A program made the position numbers and the translations under genes. A stretch of 64,000 nucleotides of DNA from Bolinopsis microptera. Its lineage: Eukaryota > Ctenophora > Tentaculata > Lobata > Bolinopsidae. The DNA is taken from NCBI RefSeq assembly GCF_026151205.1, contig NC_087079.1, positions 16,176,945-16,240,944 on the forward strand. The letters are read 5' to 3'. The stretch's first letter is position 1; each line of letters starts with the position of its first letter. The notes below the pieces were generated by a model that was not told the origin of the DNA, ran no database searches, and worked only from the letters and a program-made list of their open reading frames with translations. Positions 11,336-22,965 of the stretch are shown here, piece after piece.

Positions 11336-11490
11336 GTATTTTTGGACGCTGATTCCGAATCACCCCCATATGACGTAGGTGGTCAAATTAATGCTTCCCT
11401 GGAGATTTATGGGCAACAAAACTGTTTTGGTCACGTACATGAAAGGCTAGTAAAACAAGAATTTGATTGTTTAGGGCCTAACATGCAAAT
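11336..11490 (+). repeat. Family A, module-two copy
   Basis: TGGACGCTGATTCCGAATCA, GACGTAGG and GGGCAACAAAACTG match 4808-4920. The open frame 11342-11545 lies in this repeat and is not regarded as a gene. Confidence 0.55.
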
Positions 11491-11839
11491 TATTTGTTTG
11501 ATTAGGCAACAACATGGTCTCGCACTTGCTATTATTGTACCCTGAAATCCGAAATATCAGATTACGATTATCACTATCACATATCAGATTACGATTAATC
11601 TTCATTGTATCAATCATACTATGTTTCCAGAACCTTCAACGGTTTCTTTATTCTGAGAATTAACATCGCGAAAATAGTGTTGACAAATATTGTCGTGACC
11701 CCAATATTTCTAAGAATGAAGACACCAAATGGTTATGAGTTTTACATGAACATGACAAAACAAATGAAAAGGAAGCCCTCCTGCAAACTTCTTTGTTGAA
11801 TTTCTTTGTTCAGGTGAGAAGTTGCGCAAAAGAGAAAAA

Positions 11840-12415
11840 TAATAAAAACTTAAGATGTTCGTCTGTCGAACTTGGTACAGAGTAGCAGGATATTTATTTA
11901 CCTGAAGATAACACCCGCCGCGCCCCATGGTTTACAAACATATTGATATAAGAAGTAGGGACGGTGACAACACTATAGCCTGCACAAAAGAGATCATCGA
12001 CGACTGTCGACTATTGTTATTAAAAAGTAGCACATATTATCGAGCTCACGTTATATAAAATCTCTGACAGTTAAACTCAGCATCACTACGAAATGACCAT
12101 TTTGAGTTCCGCACTCCTCTTCATCTCCTTGCTATCACGCTCTAGCCAGCTACCCACACTGGTCTAAACAATTCAAATGGAGCTCGGCTGGCTCTTTGCT
12201 AGGGTACAGCTGTATCTCCATGACAGAACCAAGACCACAAGATTGGAACGATAACAAGTTGTGTCAGCTATTTTGGAATGCAGTATTGTAACAATAGTTA
12301 ATAGCTAATATAATAATAATATAAGTTGCCCCCTTCCTGGGGCAGGAATTTGAGCCAAAATGACGATCAACAATCCATTGTTTGTTGTTACAACAATGAC
12401 ATTGCATTTCAACAT
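11840..12415 (+). repeat. Family B, copy 3, left part, interrupted
   Basis: Runs in register with 5140-5745 from GATGTTCGTCTGTCGAAC to GCATTTCAACAT, with one extra block at about 12108-12240 not present in the reference. It stops abruptly where element D begins. The missing right part resumes at 20930. Confidence 0.7.
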
Positions 12416-13699
12416 TAGTAGAGGCTCTTACGGGCATTGTCTGATCGATACGCTAGGGACCCCAGATACACCTTACTAGACGTATTTTTGACCGTAGAAT
12501 CGATTTAAAGTGGTTTCAAGATGATTGGACTGACTTTTTGGGGGTAAAATCGCAAAAAACCGATTTTTGGGCCAAAAATAGGCCAAAAAACCATGTTTTT
12601 TGATATTTTGAACAAGTTAATTTTGTTGGCATGTCGGCAAAACTTGCATGGAGATAGTTAAAAGACAGCCGCACAAGATGATATAAAAATTTGAAAAATC
12701 CCTCTATTTTTTTGGGGGTAAAAATCCAAAAAAGTGGTAAACATTTTGACTTTTTTGCGCGCAATTTATTTTTGGTACTTATATGCTATATTTTGGAAAT
12801 TTTTAGTTATATATCTTGTAATAACAACTAATTTAAATATGTTAAATATAATGTTGACCAAAAAATTCATTTTTAATGGAACCAAAATTGTAGGTGCGCC
12901 GCGCATATTTTCGAAAATTTACACCGTGATATGAAAATCGAGCGCTAAAGCAAATACTGTCATATTGTCACAAGAATACCTAGGTTGTTTTTCAGTATTA
13001 TTGTCGCATTTCGTAACTCCTTTTCACCCTATTTGGTTATCTTTTTGATGTGTAATTTGATTACTAACTATGTTTAAATGTATTCTCTTTGATGTGGAGT
13101 ACCCATTCATTCTATTTCCTATCGTTTTCATCATATGCTTTTCCCTCTAGAGTCGGCTCTATTTGTGACTTACCTCTTAATTCTTATCTTCTACATAGTT
13201 TATCGTGGTTTGTTGATACTGAATTGGTTTAATTGATACTATACGATTACTCTGTTAGAAATGTATATAGTAAGATGTGACGGAATAAGAGAAACTAAAA
13301 TATTTAAATGGGTTGTGGCCATTTCAAAATATTCAATGAGGTTATATTTTTTAAATTGAAGGTCTTTCACCAAATATGACTTGAATAGTTTTTCGACAAA
13401 CTTTTTAGAAGAGCTTTAACGGAAGCAAATTGAATTAGCAAATTGATTGTACATCTTAGAAGCTACTACAGAGAGGCTACCCACACCAAACATAAATCCG
13501 AACATATCTTGCAGATAAGTTGGAGCCAATCCTAGTATGGATTTGTGAGATTTTGCAGTAAGATTTTGAATTCAATCCTCTTCTCTATATCCATTATCCA
13601 ACCAGTAAAGATTGATCAGTTCATCCTCAAGATGGTAATGTTTATATTGCCTATCAACAGCTTTGGCTACAGCATTTTGTAGTAACTGGACCTGATAGG

Positions 13700-14640
13700 A
13701 TACAAGGATACAAGGATACAAGGATACATTTATTGAGTTCCAAAAGTGGTAATCCTGAAATAAACATTGACATCATCGGCAAGTAATGGCCTCATAAATT
13801 ATGGTCCCTTCAAGATCAAAATCAACAATAATGTTTAAATTTAGATAAGTAGGAATAATAATTTTAGCCAGTCTCACCTCTAGTTATACTCTCTACAAGC
13901 TGACTATCTTATTGTTCCTAATACTATGAAACTTGTCAGGCTCTGTAGTTCGTTTCAGTCTCAGTTCTTCTACAAGCTTTTTATAAGCTTTTCGTTCCGT
14001 GGCAGTCTTATCAGGGCAGATGTAAACTGAGCTGTTCCCCTCCTTTGAACGTAGTGTACTGGTGTTTCTGATCACTGGTGTTGCATGGTCAGAACTGCTC
14101 AATGTGACCTTTACTGGTCTGGATACATTTTCTTTCGGAGCTCCAATACAGCAGCAGTCCCTGACTAAAGGCTTCTCACTAATTTCATTCAGAACCTCCT
14201 CAACGTTACTCAGCAGTTGCTCGTTCTCTGATTCTGATAGACCATAAACGATTACGTTCTTGCTTCACTCAATCTGGTTTTCTACTTTTTTAACTGCAGC
14301 GTGGATCTTCTTCGGGGCGCAAGCAGCATTGATGCTTTTTCTAACGACTGAAGAGTAGCTTTTCATCTCCGTTTGCACGTTATTCTGCATTGATTTGAGC
14401 TGTTTGTTGCTTTTTTCAATAGCCTTATTCTGAAGATCGATGATAATACTCTGATCTGAAATCTTCTCACTTTTCAACTTGTCAATTTCTTCTGCAAGAG
14501 GTATCGCCTTCCTTAGCCAAGTGATACTGAACTGGTCCAATATACAACAAACAGTTTCCAACCATTCGCATGGTTTCTCTTTCGTTACTGATCTCTTGTT
14601 CATTAAATTGCAAGATTGAATTTCCTCGTACATTTTCTTG
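13700..14640 (-). pseudogene. LINE ORF1 remnant with octanucleotide tail
   Basis: The minus-strand frame from 14633 to 14265 is rich in K, E, Q and hydrophobic heptads (coiled-coil-like). After a stop near 14265 the homologous reading continues as DRSVIVYGLSESENE-like sequence, then in the frame 14102-13893 as SSVYICPDKTATERKAYKKL and IRNNKIVSL. Coiled coil followed by an RRM-like end with KPDLT..ER..KK is the usual layout of ORF1 proteins of L1/CR1-like LINEs. About 130 bp downstream the strand ends in TCAATAAATG and four TATCCTTG units, a typical LINE 3' tail. No ORF2 lies between, so the copy is internally deleted or non-autonomous. Confidence 0.6.
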
Positions 14641-14840
14641 TTGATTTCACTACAAATCTCGTCTAAAACACTCCCTGGCTTTCAATAGTAGGCACAAACA
14701 TTACTAATGTTTTATGAGCGATTTCCACACCATCTCATTGAGTAATACTATATTAGACCGAAAGACTTTAATTTGAATTTTAGAATTATTTATATTAGTT
14801 AAATTAGAATCATGTACATTAGCTGCAGATAGTATTTAAA

Positions 14841-15542
14841 CGGGTGGGCAACAATTAGCCCCCGACAATTGACCCCCCGACAATTGACCCCCCCCACCAA
14901 CAGTTATCCCCCCGACAATTGACCCCCGACAATTGGCCCCTCGACAATATAATTTAATACAATTAACCCTAACCCTAACCCTAACCCTAACCCTACCCCA
15001 TAACCCTAACCCTAACCCTAACCCTAACCCTAACCCTAACCCTAACCCTAACCCTAACCCTAACCCTAACCCTAACTAACCCTAACCCTAACCCTAACCC
15101 TAACCTTAACCCTATACTGACCCTGACCCTGACCCTGACCCTGACCCTGACCCTGACCCTGACCCTGACCCTGACCCTGACCCTGACCCTGACCCTGACC
15201 CTGACCCTGACCCTGACCCTGACCCTGACCCTGACCCTGACCCTGATCTGACCCGATCAATTGATCCCAGTGTAATTACATGGGCCTGGGGGGTCAATTG
15301 TCAGGGGGTCACTTGTCGGGGGTAAATTGTCGGGCGGTCAATTGTTGGGGGGTCAATTGTCGGGGGGTCAATTGTCGCACTAAGCCCTAGATTTCGTGAC
15401 AATTGACCCCAGTGTAATTACATAGGGGGTCAATTGTCGTACTAAACCCTAGATTTCGAGACAATTGACCCCAGTGTAACTACATAGGGGGTCAATTGTC
15501 GGGGGGTCAATTGTCGGGGGGGGGGTCAATTATTGCGGTACC
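14841..15542 (-). mobile_element. TTAGGG-carrying MITE-like element, copy 1
   Basis: A 702-bp insertion flanked by the 8-bp duplication TATTTAAA (14833-14840 and 15543-15550). Its ends are GGTACC (right end here) and GGGTGGGC (left end), each followed by repeats of GACAATTGACCCCCC. Inside are a (CCCTAA)n array at about 14963-15114 with few variants and then a (CCCTGA)n array at about 15115-15245. The same order, in opposite orientation, is seen at 35771-36561. There is one extra C at the left border. The open frames inside are hexamer artefacts. Confidence 0.8.
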
Positions 15543-15550
15543 TATTTAAA

Positions 15551-18109
15551 TGTATCCAGTTCTTTGTCCTCAAGAAACAATTTCTCGGTTGGTTGACGAA
15601 GGTTTTGACTTAATCTGAAGAACAGAAATATGTTCATATTTTCATCAGCTGCTATGAAGATATCATTAACACTATCTTAATAACAAGTGAAATATGATCT
15701 CTTTTGTAAGCATATTGTCCAGGACAATTGAGGTTATCATTACATGCTCATTGCTCCTGTAGCCTTCTCTTTTAATTAGTTTTCCCAAGGTTTGAAACTG
15801 GTCTGTAGTTTTTCAAGACATCTGGAAAATGATCTTCATCGATTGGGGATAACTGGTGTGATGTAAAAAATAATTGCGGCTTATGATACCAGGGAAATGT
15901 AGGTGTCAGCTAAACCCTCGATTTTATGTTTAAATACATTGTATTTATCATAAATATCATATCATATATATACAGTTACACTGTGTAGTGTTATCCTTTA
16001 TTAAATAATTGTGAACACTGGCTGATAATCAGTGAAGGCAGAATCGTGGATTATACCTGATAACTACTGGTGGTGTTATGGCTATTAAAGGGGTGTTAGA
16101 GGGCTGGGCTATTACCGTAACAGCTGGCTACTAACCTGGTGTTAGAGGGTCGTTAAGATTTTTGGGAGCACAGATACTTAATAGTAAGTAATATATCTTG
16201 TCTGGATGATTGAACTTTTCGATTTGTATCTCGAAAGTTATGTTTAACTTCCCCACGCAGTGTTTTAAATGTATGATATTGTAAGATGTATAATGTCATT
16301 ATTTTATAGCTCCTCAAAAGATATTGTTCTTATCCACGTAGGAATCAAGTGCTCATTTTGATTGAGGTGGCAATTTGAAGTTGCAGCCCAAGATTTTATT
16401 GATTTTAATGTGGTCTATTCTTGATAAAGATATATTGCGCTACTCTTCGTTTAAACTACTTTAGCTTTAAACTGTTTAGGAGATGATTTGAAGCAGTGCT
16501 ACAATCTACAGTGGACTGGTCGGTGGACAAGTGCGATGAACACCAGAGCCAGATGCTTTAGTTCATGTACTATGACTGTGACTGATTAATGTACCAGGTA
16601 CCTCTGCAACAAACTGACAGTCTAACCTGTAACAGTGTAACCTGGTTAGTAAAAATAAGTTATTCTTAATTGTGTACCTTCAAGCTTTCCTCCACAATTA
16701 CAACCAACTTTGAAGCAATGATTTATTGTCAGTAATTTTTATTATTAAGCAGACTGAGCCTTCTGCTCGTATTACCTTAGGGCCAATAAATTTGGTTCAC
16801 AATAAATTTGGCTACCATAATTTAAGTCACAAATTTTGCAAATTTTTAGTCTACAACAATTTTAGTCACATTTTTCGACTTTTTGAGACCATTTTCCATT
16901 TCAATTATTTGATTATTCCATTATTCACCATTAAGAATGATTTCACAAACGTCGTAAGCATCTTACTATATATGAAGCGAGACGATATATATATATATAT
17001 ATTTATCCGTGCCATTTTACTGACACCACGGCATCAACTTTAACGCGCATTTCCGCTAAAACCGTAAAAAATATACAACTGAAACTTTTTTGACTGGGTC
17101 AAATGCTTTAATGGCCTCCAAATCAGCATGAAAAAATAAAAAATAGGCCAAGAAATAGGAGTTTTAGAGCCCAAAATTTGGTACCCCAAGTGGTGTCAAA
17201 AACGCGAATTAAATAGGTAATAATTGTTTTAGTCTCTTGAGTCTTGACACCATTTTAGGGTTAGACGGGTTCCTGCTAGTTACTTTAAAGTACAGGGGAT
17301 CTTCGATATTATGCAAGTTTGGTGGGATTTAATTCTAAAATCAAGGTCTTGTAACTCGATAACACGTTGCCATGGCCCCATAGCAACCACAATCAGTGCC
17401 CTAGCTACCGAGGCAAATTTGGGTGATTTACCTAATTAATCCTTGGTACTGTTTCACAATTTTGACTCCAATCATCGTCAATTTACTAGCTCACTGCTCA
17501 TGCAGGTTTTTCCAAAGTAAATTCCAAGGAAAACGTTATGGTTTGGTGTGCCATATTATAGGACAAAGGAATAAATTGCCCATATTTCTTCGAGAAAAAT
17601 ATAACTCAAAATTAGCCATTAAACCTTAGAACTACCAATAACTTTTCACAAAATCAAGTTTGCACTAGTCATTTGTCTTAACTGCAGTTTACTTTTGTAG
17701 TAGCTGATCCTATCCGGCAATCCTAGTGGAAAAAGAGTTATTCAAAAGTACATCCTTGCAATATTTTTGAACACCCTGTAATCTGTACGCTCTGAAATCT
17801 GATTTAATACTTCAACTCTGATATCATCCAGTGCCTAATGCGATATGCTAATATTTGATTGTAGGAGACTCTCACTTAGGAGACTTCCAAAAATGAAATA
17901 TGATGCACCCACTCACAAGAGCGAAAAAAGGTACACATTACTGTAGTGTGCTAATGTTTATCAAATGTTTTTATGTGCACATGCAATATGTTTATATTCA
18001 AAAACTGTAACATCGCTCAATCAAAGCCTTATCAGCACAACACGCACAATCACATATCATACTTACTTTTGTTACTTTGGTTGTGTTTATCCTCGTAGCA
18101 GGAAGGGTC
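15551..18109. other. Interior of element D, no gene recognised
   Basis: AT-rich sequence, a (TA)n run at 16985-17002 and short frames without motifs. A stretch near 17010-17080 (ACTGACACCACGGCATCAAC, AAAACCGTAAAAAATATAC) resembles 4185-4235, suggesting another weak dispersed repeat. I see no transposase motifs. Confidence 0.45.
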
Positions 18110-18770
18110 ATCAGATTTCTGACCACCTCGATGGCGAGTAGTCTACCAGGGAATTAGACCAGCTGCAGCTATAACCGGAAGTCGGAGGGTTGTTCGGTAT
18201 CAAAGCAATAAACTTGGACAAACTAACTTTAAACGACTCAAACGTAGCTTCAGCTTTAATATTATCAGGCACTTAGTTCCACAGTTTTGGTCCTCTTACA
18301 GCAAATGAGCTGTCATAGAGTGTCTGGTTGCTCGAGGAACTCAACCTAGACAGGGAAGGGATGATTGCTCGGGTACCATGTCTGGATGTTTTTGTAAACC
18401 TTATATTGCTGCAATTGGGGACAACATTGTGAAGGATCTTCCACATCATCAGAATAGTGTACCGTTCCCTTCTGCGCTGCAGTGACATTAGCTTTAGATG
18501 TGAAAGCTTCTCCCAGTAGTTCATATTTTCCAGACCGCATATACGATCGGTGAATGTTCGCTGGACCCCCTCCAAAAGCTGGATCTCAGTCACCTTAACA
18601 GGGTCTCACAGCGGACAACAGTACTCTAGTAGGCTTCTGACCAAAGACTTATATATAGGGTAGTCATTACGGTCCTATCACGAGTTTTGAAGACACTAAA
18701 CACCCATGACAGTGTGCTTCTAGCTTTCTTGATCATCAACTTGATCTCTGCGCATCATAATAACAACCAC
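18110..18770 (-). pseudogene. LINE ORF2 C-terminal remnant, CR1/L2/Daphne-like
   Basis: The minus-strand reading gives YKSLVRSLLEYCCPL, a stop, then VTEIQLLEGVQRTFTDRI, MSLQRRRERYTILMMWKILH, SFAVRGPKLWN, a stop, and VPDNIKAEATFESFKV. The series LVRS.LEYC.P-W.P and LE..QR.FT..I...L.Y..RL..L.L..L..RR is the standard region just after the reverse transcriptase domain in CR1/L2-type LINEs. The copy is 5'-truncated and carries at least two stops. It lies inside element D. Confidence 0.75.
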
Positions 18771-19303
18771 TCGCAAGGATTGTCACTGCTCACTTCAGAC
18801 ACACATCCACTTCACAGTACCACGTACAGCCTGCACAGAGCTCAGCAATCAATTCTAAACGGCTAGCTGATTTTGATAAAATAACATCGTGATCCGGCGT
18901 GATCAATTATTTTAATTGAAGTACAACGGCTGCACCCCTGACTTCTTAACTAAAGATAAGAGACGCATATATTAGGACATTTGTAATCTGATAAAATTTA
19001 AAGTTTTGGTGTGTGAATTAAAGCTTGATGTTAGAATAAGTGTGGAAATAAAAGAGATATTTATTTTATTATTTATAAATTATATCATATATCTTAATTA
19101 GGTGACAGTATTATTATTTTAACTACAGATTATATTATTTCAGTTAGTATCGACATAAATTTTACGATAGCAGTTTATTTTTATATCATATTGTATTCAA
19201 TAAACCGGTTCCAAAGCCCTTAAGGGTGGTCCTCGGGTCTTTAAAACATAATTTGTGGGGTCACGTGGTACCGACATACTTCAGAGGACAGATAGAGACT
19301 CAG

Positions 19304-19358
19304 AATTGTAACCACAAGTCTAAATTCTTTTCATAAATCTAGACTTGTGGTTACAATT
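19304..19358. repeat. Perfect 19-bp-arm hairpin
   Basis: AATTGTAACCACAAGTCTA (19304-19322) pairs with TAGACTTGTGGTTACAATT (19340-19358) around a 17-base loop. May be a small MITE remnant or a structured transcript. Confidence 0.7.
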
Positions 19359-20250
19359 TTGAGGGTTTCATACTATTTTTAATCACAGAATTATCCTGCT
19401 GTTCAAATATTGACAAAAAGGAAAGGTGTTTAGGAGTCGAATTGCTACAACTTCAGAATTCAGATTGCATAACAATTGTATAACTTCAGATTGGAGGACG
19501 GTCTAGGGAAGGATATAAGAATTAAGCTTACTTCACAGCTATACTCTACAAAAGTACCTTCAGCGAAATAAGACGTCAACATCCATCTTGTTTATATCAA
19601 TGATTGTGGAAATTATTGTTGTATTCTTTGTAATTTAATTCTTTAACGTTGTATTCTCTTAATACATTACTTTTGCTAGAATTATTGTGTGTAAGCTTTA
19701 GAACTCTAGATGTCAAACAGAGATTTACGGCCAAGTGTCAACCCGGGGTTTGAAGCACGTTATACTAGTTTCAACTTTTATCAAACTGATCCATCGATTT
19801 CAGCTATGACATTTTTAGTTTTAATCAAACAAATGGTTTTTATTACATTGTGGCGTTGATTACATTAAAATACAGTTTGATGTTTAAAACGGGGCATATG
19901 AAAGTTTTTTATCTTGTAAAACCTCGCCTAATCGACGAAGTTACAGTCAGATCGAAAATTATAATTAGAAATAGCTTATTTTTAAAAGCAGTTGAAAGTG
20001 CTATTTTCAGTACCTGGTGGGTATTAGATCCAAATTGGGTGTTAGGGAAATGCAGCGGACTAAATGCTATTTTACAATTACATCTTCCCCGGCACTGATC
20101 ACTGTCACATTAAAAGCTGCAAATGGTGTATTTGTTATGCCAACTAACATCAGAGCAGAACACTAAAACAGAGAACTTGTTAAAGTTCAAATTTAGCCCC
20201 GTAAAACTCAATGTATGTGGAATGTAACAGCCAATGTAATGTTCTTACAG

Positions 20251-20347
20251 GATCGTTGACATATTACGTAATCACGTCCTGAACAACGTTTAATTTAACC
20301 CCCCCCCCCCCCCCCCTCGGTGATTCCGTATTATGTGAACGACCCCT
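20251..20347. mobile_element. Very short MITE with poly(C) centre
   Basis: The left arm GATCGTTGACATATTACGTA and the inverted right arm (reverse complement GGTCGTTCACATAATACGGA) are imperfect inverted repeats of about 27 bp. Between them are GAACAACG, a short T/A spacer and about 15 C residues. Total length is about 97 bp. Terminal duplications are not obvious. Confidence 0.5.
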
Positions 20348-20929
20348 AATATGCTTACATCGAGGTAGTTCTTACTGATTTATAACAACATTTATCATAG
20401 CAGCTTGTTTTTAAATCACTGTTTCTTATGATACAAGTTTCGTTACCATTCGTATCACGCATAATAACAAATGTCTATTAAATGACGTAGTGTAACTGGT
20501 CGGGAAAATTTCTGGTCCTTTTTGTAGTAATTGTGCGGAACGCGCTTGCGCCGAATCAAAAATATGTGTGAAAGTTTTTCTTGCGCGCATTTACTGTGAC
20601 ATAATGTGTCACGTGATAATCTGAAACTTTGAATGGTCATAACACCTAGAGATAAGCAACAGAGGTAAATCTGGCTACGTAATATTGTCAAGTAGGTATC
20701 TAGAAGTTGTGTGAATATTTTGAAATCAAATTCGAGCGTTTACTTTGTGATTTAGCAAGGTGCGCGGGGAAAAGCAAATAACCGTCAGCACATGGCCATA
20801 CAGCCTCCATAGTGGCATCTGAGATCGGCTATCGATGCGGCACTAATTACTAGTCCATAAAACAATCAGCCCAGGAGCCCAGGGGCTCCATCAGAAGAGT
20901 GCCTTATTTGCCCGTAAGAGCCTCTACTA

Positions 20930-21095
20930 CATAGCTGACATTGCTGAACCAACGTCAATAATCTTAAAAGTGACCGGTGACGGTTAGTGACCCGATGAGC
21001 CCCACTTCTTGTCAAATTATTTTTTGGATTACGACCCAATCATGAAGTAAAAAGTAAAAGCTGCAGTTTAACGGCAAAATAAAGCTAATTTTAGT
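20930..21095 (+). repeat. Family B, copy 3, right part
   Basis: Begins CATAGCTGACATTGCTGAAC and runs through TGACCCGATGAGCCCCACTT to AACGGCAAAATAAAGCTAAT, matching 5576-5742 almost base for base. It is the continuation of 11840-12415, separated by element D. Confidence 0.7.
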
Positions 21096-21301
21096 TCATT
21101 AACGTCATACTCATAGGTGTGGAGGATCAATACGGCTACTTTTAATTCTTTAAACTTAAAGTTTTAAGTTCAAAGTTTGAACTTGATACATGTTCAATGT
21201 TAACTTTAAGTATCACAAATATCGCGCGAGAGAAGTGGCATGCAACGTATGTCAAGTTTGAACCAAAATACCCTTCTCTGCGTCAGCTGCATGCAATTAC
21301 A

Positions 21302-21606
21302 TACATGCTACATGAAGAGGTCTCCTCCTAGTCGTTGGAGTGGCCTGCATCACACACATCTCTTCTACGGCGTAACATGTTCCTCCATTCCACTCGCTTT
21401 AGAGCCAACTGTTTTACTGCATCTCTGCTGATGTTATCGACACCTGTAAATTCAGCCGCATCCTCGAGTACATAGGCCATCCAGCCTTTGCGGGGTCGTC
21501 CTCTCAGTCTCTTTCCATAGTTTGGTTTCCAATCCAGTAAGAAATTGGGAAACCGCGTTTCTGCCATTCTGACAACATGTCCGTTCCACCAATGGTACCA
21601 CCAATG
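21302..21606 (-). pseudogene. 5'-truncated LINE fragment with target duplication
   Basis: The minus strand encodes HWWNGHVVRMAETRFPNFLL, KRLRGRPRKGWMAYVLEDAA and LALKRVEWRNMLRR. The GHV.RM...R.P......GKR.RGRP...W motif is the conserved C-terminus of ORF2 in several LINE clades. A 13-bp direct repeat GCATGCAATTACA borders it (21289-21301 and 21607-21619), the expected mark of target-primed insertion. Only about 80 residues remain. Confidence 0.75.
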
Positions 21607-21699
21607 GCATGCAATTACAAGCTCAAAAACGTTACTGACTATTTCTCCATAAAAAGCACTTAATACTCAAATAGCGTAAGAGGTGATTTTAAACGATTC

Positions 21700-21765
21700 C
21701 GCGTCCACCGTCCAATTCGGCGTTCGTCTTGGTACATGTTAGGTTTTAAACCTACAATGCATATT
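21700..21765 (+). repeat. Family H copy, partial
   Basis: Contains CCAATTCGGCGTTCGTCTTG and GTTTTAAACCTACAATGC, matching the right half of family H copies at 49678-50292. Left part lost. Confidence 0.45.
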
Positions 21766-22884
21766 CAAAAAAGCTATAAACATATATTTTATAAGTATCA
21801 AATTAGATGTGCTTTTGGCAAAAATACAATCTGCTCCATCCAAAAAAGTCAAAAAGTGTTTAAAACTTAAAATTTTCGCGCGCACTAATTCATTGTTATA
21901 CTTTATCAGAGGACTTCGACACGCCGCGCAAACTAGCATTCTTGTTTCGAGATGGTTGCTTCGAGATGGTTGCAAAGCCAAAAGCATCGATCTGGAATGG
22001 TTGACATCGTCAATTTAAAATATTTTAGTTCCATGTCATAGTATTGGGTATTTTCTTTGTATAATTTGTTCTACCCCTCTCGCTTGCAGTAGCGCGCGAC
22101 CGCGCGTCACGCAGTTCGCTTAGACTTATGGCTATTATACTAGGTGAACCATTTATAACATTTTATAGAAAAGAATAATTTGATTATGCTATGTAGGGAC
22201 TACGGGTGGAAGATGAATAATTGATATTCCAACAGCATCTTGTTCCCTGCATTGTGCTGATTCCGGGAAGCATTTTGTTTACGCTCTCATCATTTTGTAG
22301 GATGAGATATCGTTCATATCATTTAAAATTGGGTAATTATAGGCCTGTCAAGGATTTCAGCCTAATTAAGAGCTGATCAATTGCAGCTACTTGTGCCATA
22401 TAAGGGATAACTGAGGTCACGTGACATTCAGAACTATCACGTGACCGCTAATCCTATCACGTGACCTTGATTCGTAAAGCCTCGGGCACGTGATCACATT
22501 CGTAACGTGTCGTATGCCGACTAGGAGATTTTGTGACGTCACCAGAGCTGAAGCTACTTGATCAGGCCTTATATGGAATAATATCGTGTATCGGGTGTAA
22601 TTGGACCCAATTAGAGCAGCTGAGCGCTCAATTATAGCAGCATCTGGTACCACCTTCTGAAACCCAGCAGACAGCTGGCCCAGAGAATCGAAATTAGAAG
22701 GATTTTTTATTGATGGAAATCGAAGCGGAAACCTTGTAACCCTATGTTTTCGATGACGCCGAACAAGATTAAACAGGTTATAATTGTCCTACTCTCGTGT
22801 AAATTGCTCTAAAACGTGATTGAAATTGTAATGATGCTATCAATTGTAATACAGTTTTTACATTAAGCTGAACGGCTGGCATTC
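21766..22884. other. No gene recognised
   Basis: Includes 22187-22256, about 70 bp (GGGACTACGGGTGGAAGATG onward) that is nearly identical, in reverse orientation, to 28445-28515 next to the spliced gene. Short frames at 21739-22018 and 22417-22653 show no motif. A cluster of CACGTGA sites occurs at 22418-22495. Confidence 0.45.
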
Positions 22885-22965
22885 CTGGGCCGCACTCATC
22901 CCAGATTGTCATTCCGCCGCAGCTTCAATTTTTCTTAATATTACAGCCTGGGGTCCCCAGGTAAC
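22885..22965. repeat. Family F copy
   Basis: Carries CTGGGCCGCACTCATCCCAG and a later CCTGGGGTCCCCAGGTAAC palindrome, matching 28130-28235 in the opposite orientation. Partial copies lie at 1848-1910 and 28708-28742. Confidence 0.5.

Larger units (their letters stand above)
12416..20929. mobile_element. Candidate 8.5-kb DNA transposon (element D)
   Basis: The left end reads TAGTAGAGGCTCTTACGGGC plus A, and the right end is its exact 21-bp inverted copy. A family B repeat is split at this point: its left part ends in CAT (12413-12415) and its right part resumes with CAT (20930-20932), while intact B copies have a single CAT there. So the insertion made a 3-bp target duplication. No transposase gene is recognisable; what is visible inside is LINE fragments, a TTAGGG-carrying element and AT-rich DNA. 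It is therefore non-autonomous or decayed. The superfamily is not assigned. Confidence 0.65.

Noticed and set aside
14963-15114. Chromosome end or fusion site
   Set aside because: Array is only about 150 bp, is enclosed by element termini and an 8-bp target duplication, and recurs at 36.1 kb in a second element.
15072-15297. Open frames of GQ or GS repeats, also at 36209-36565
   Set aside because: Translations of the CCCTGA/GGGTCA hexamer array inside the MITE-like elements.
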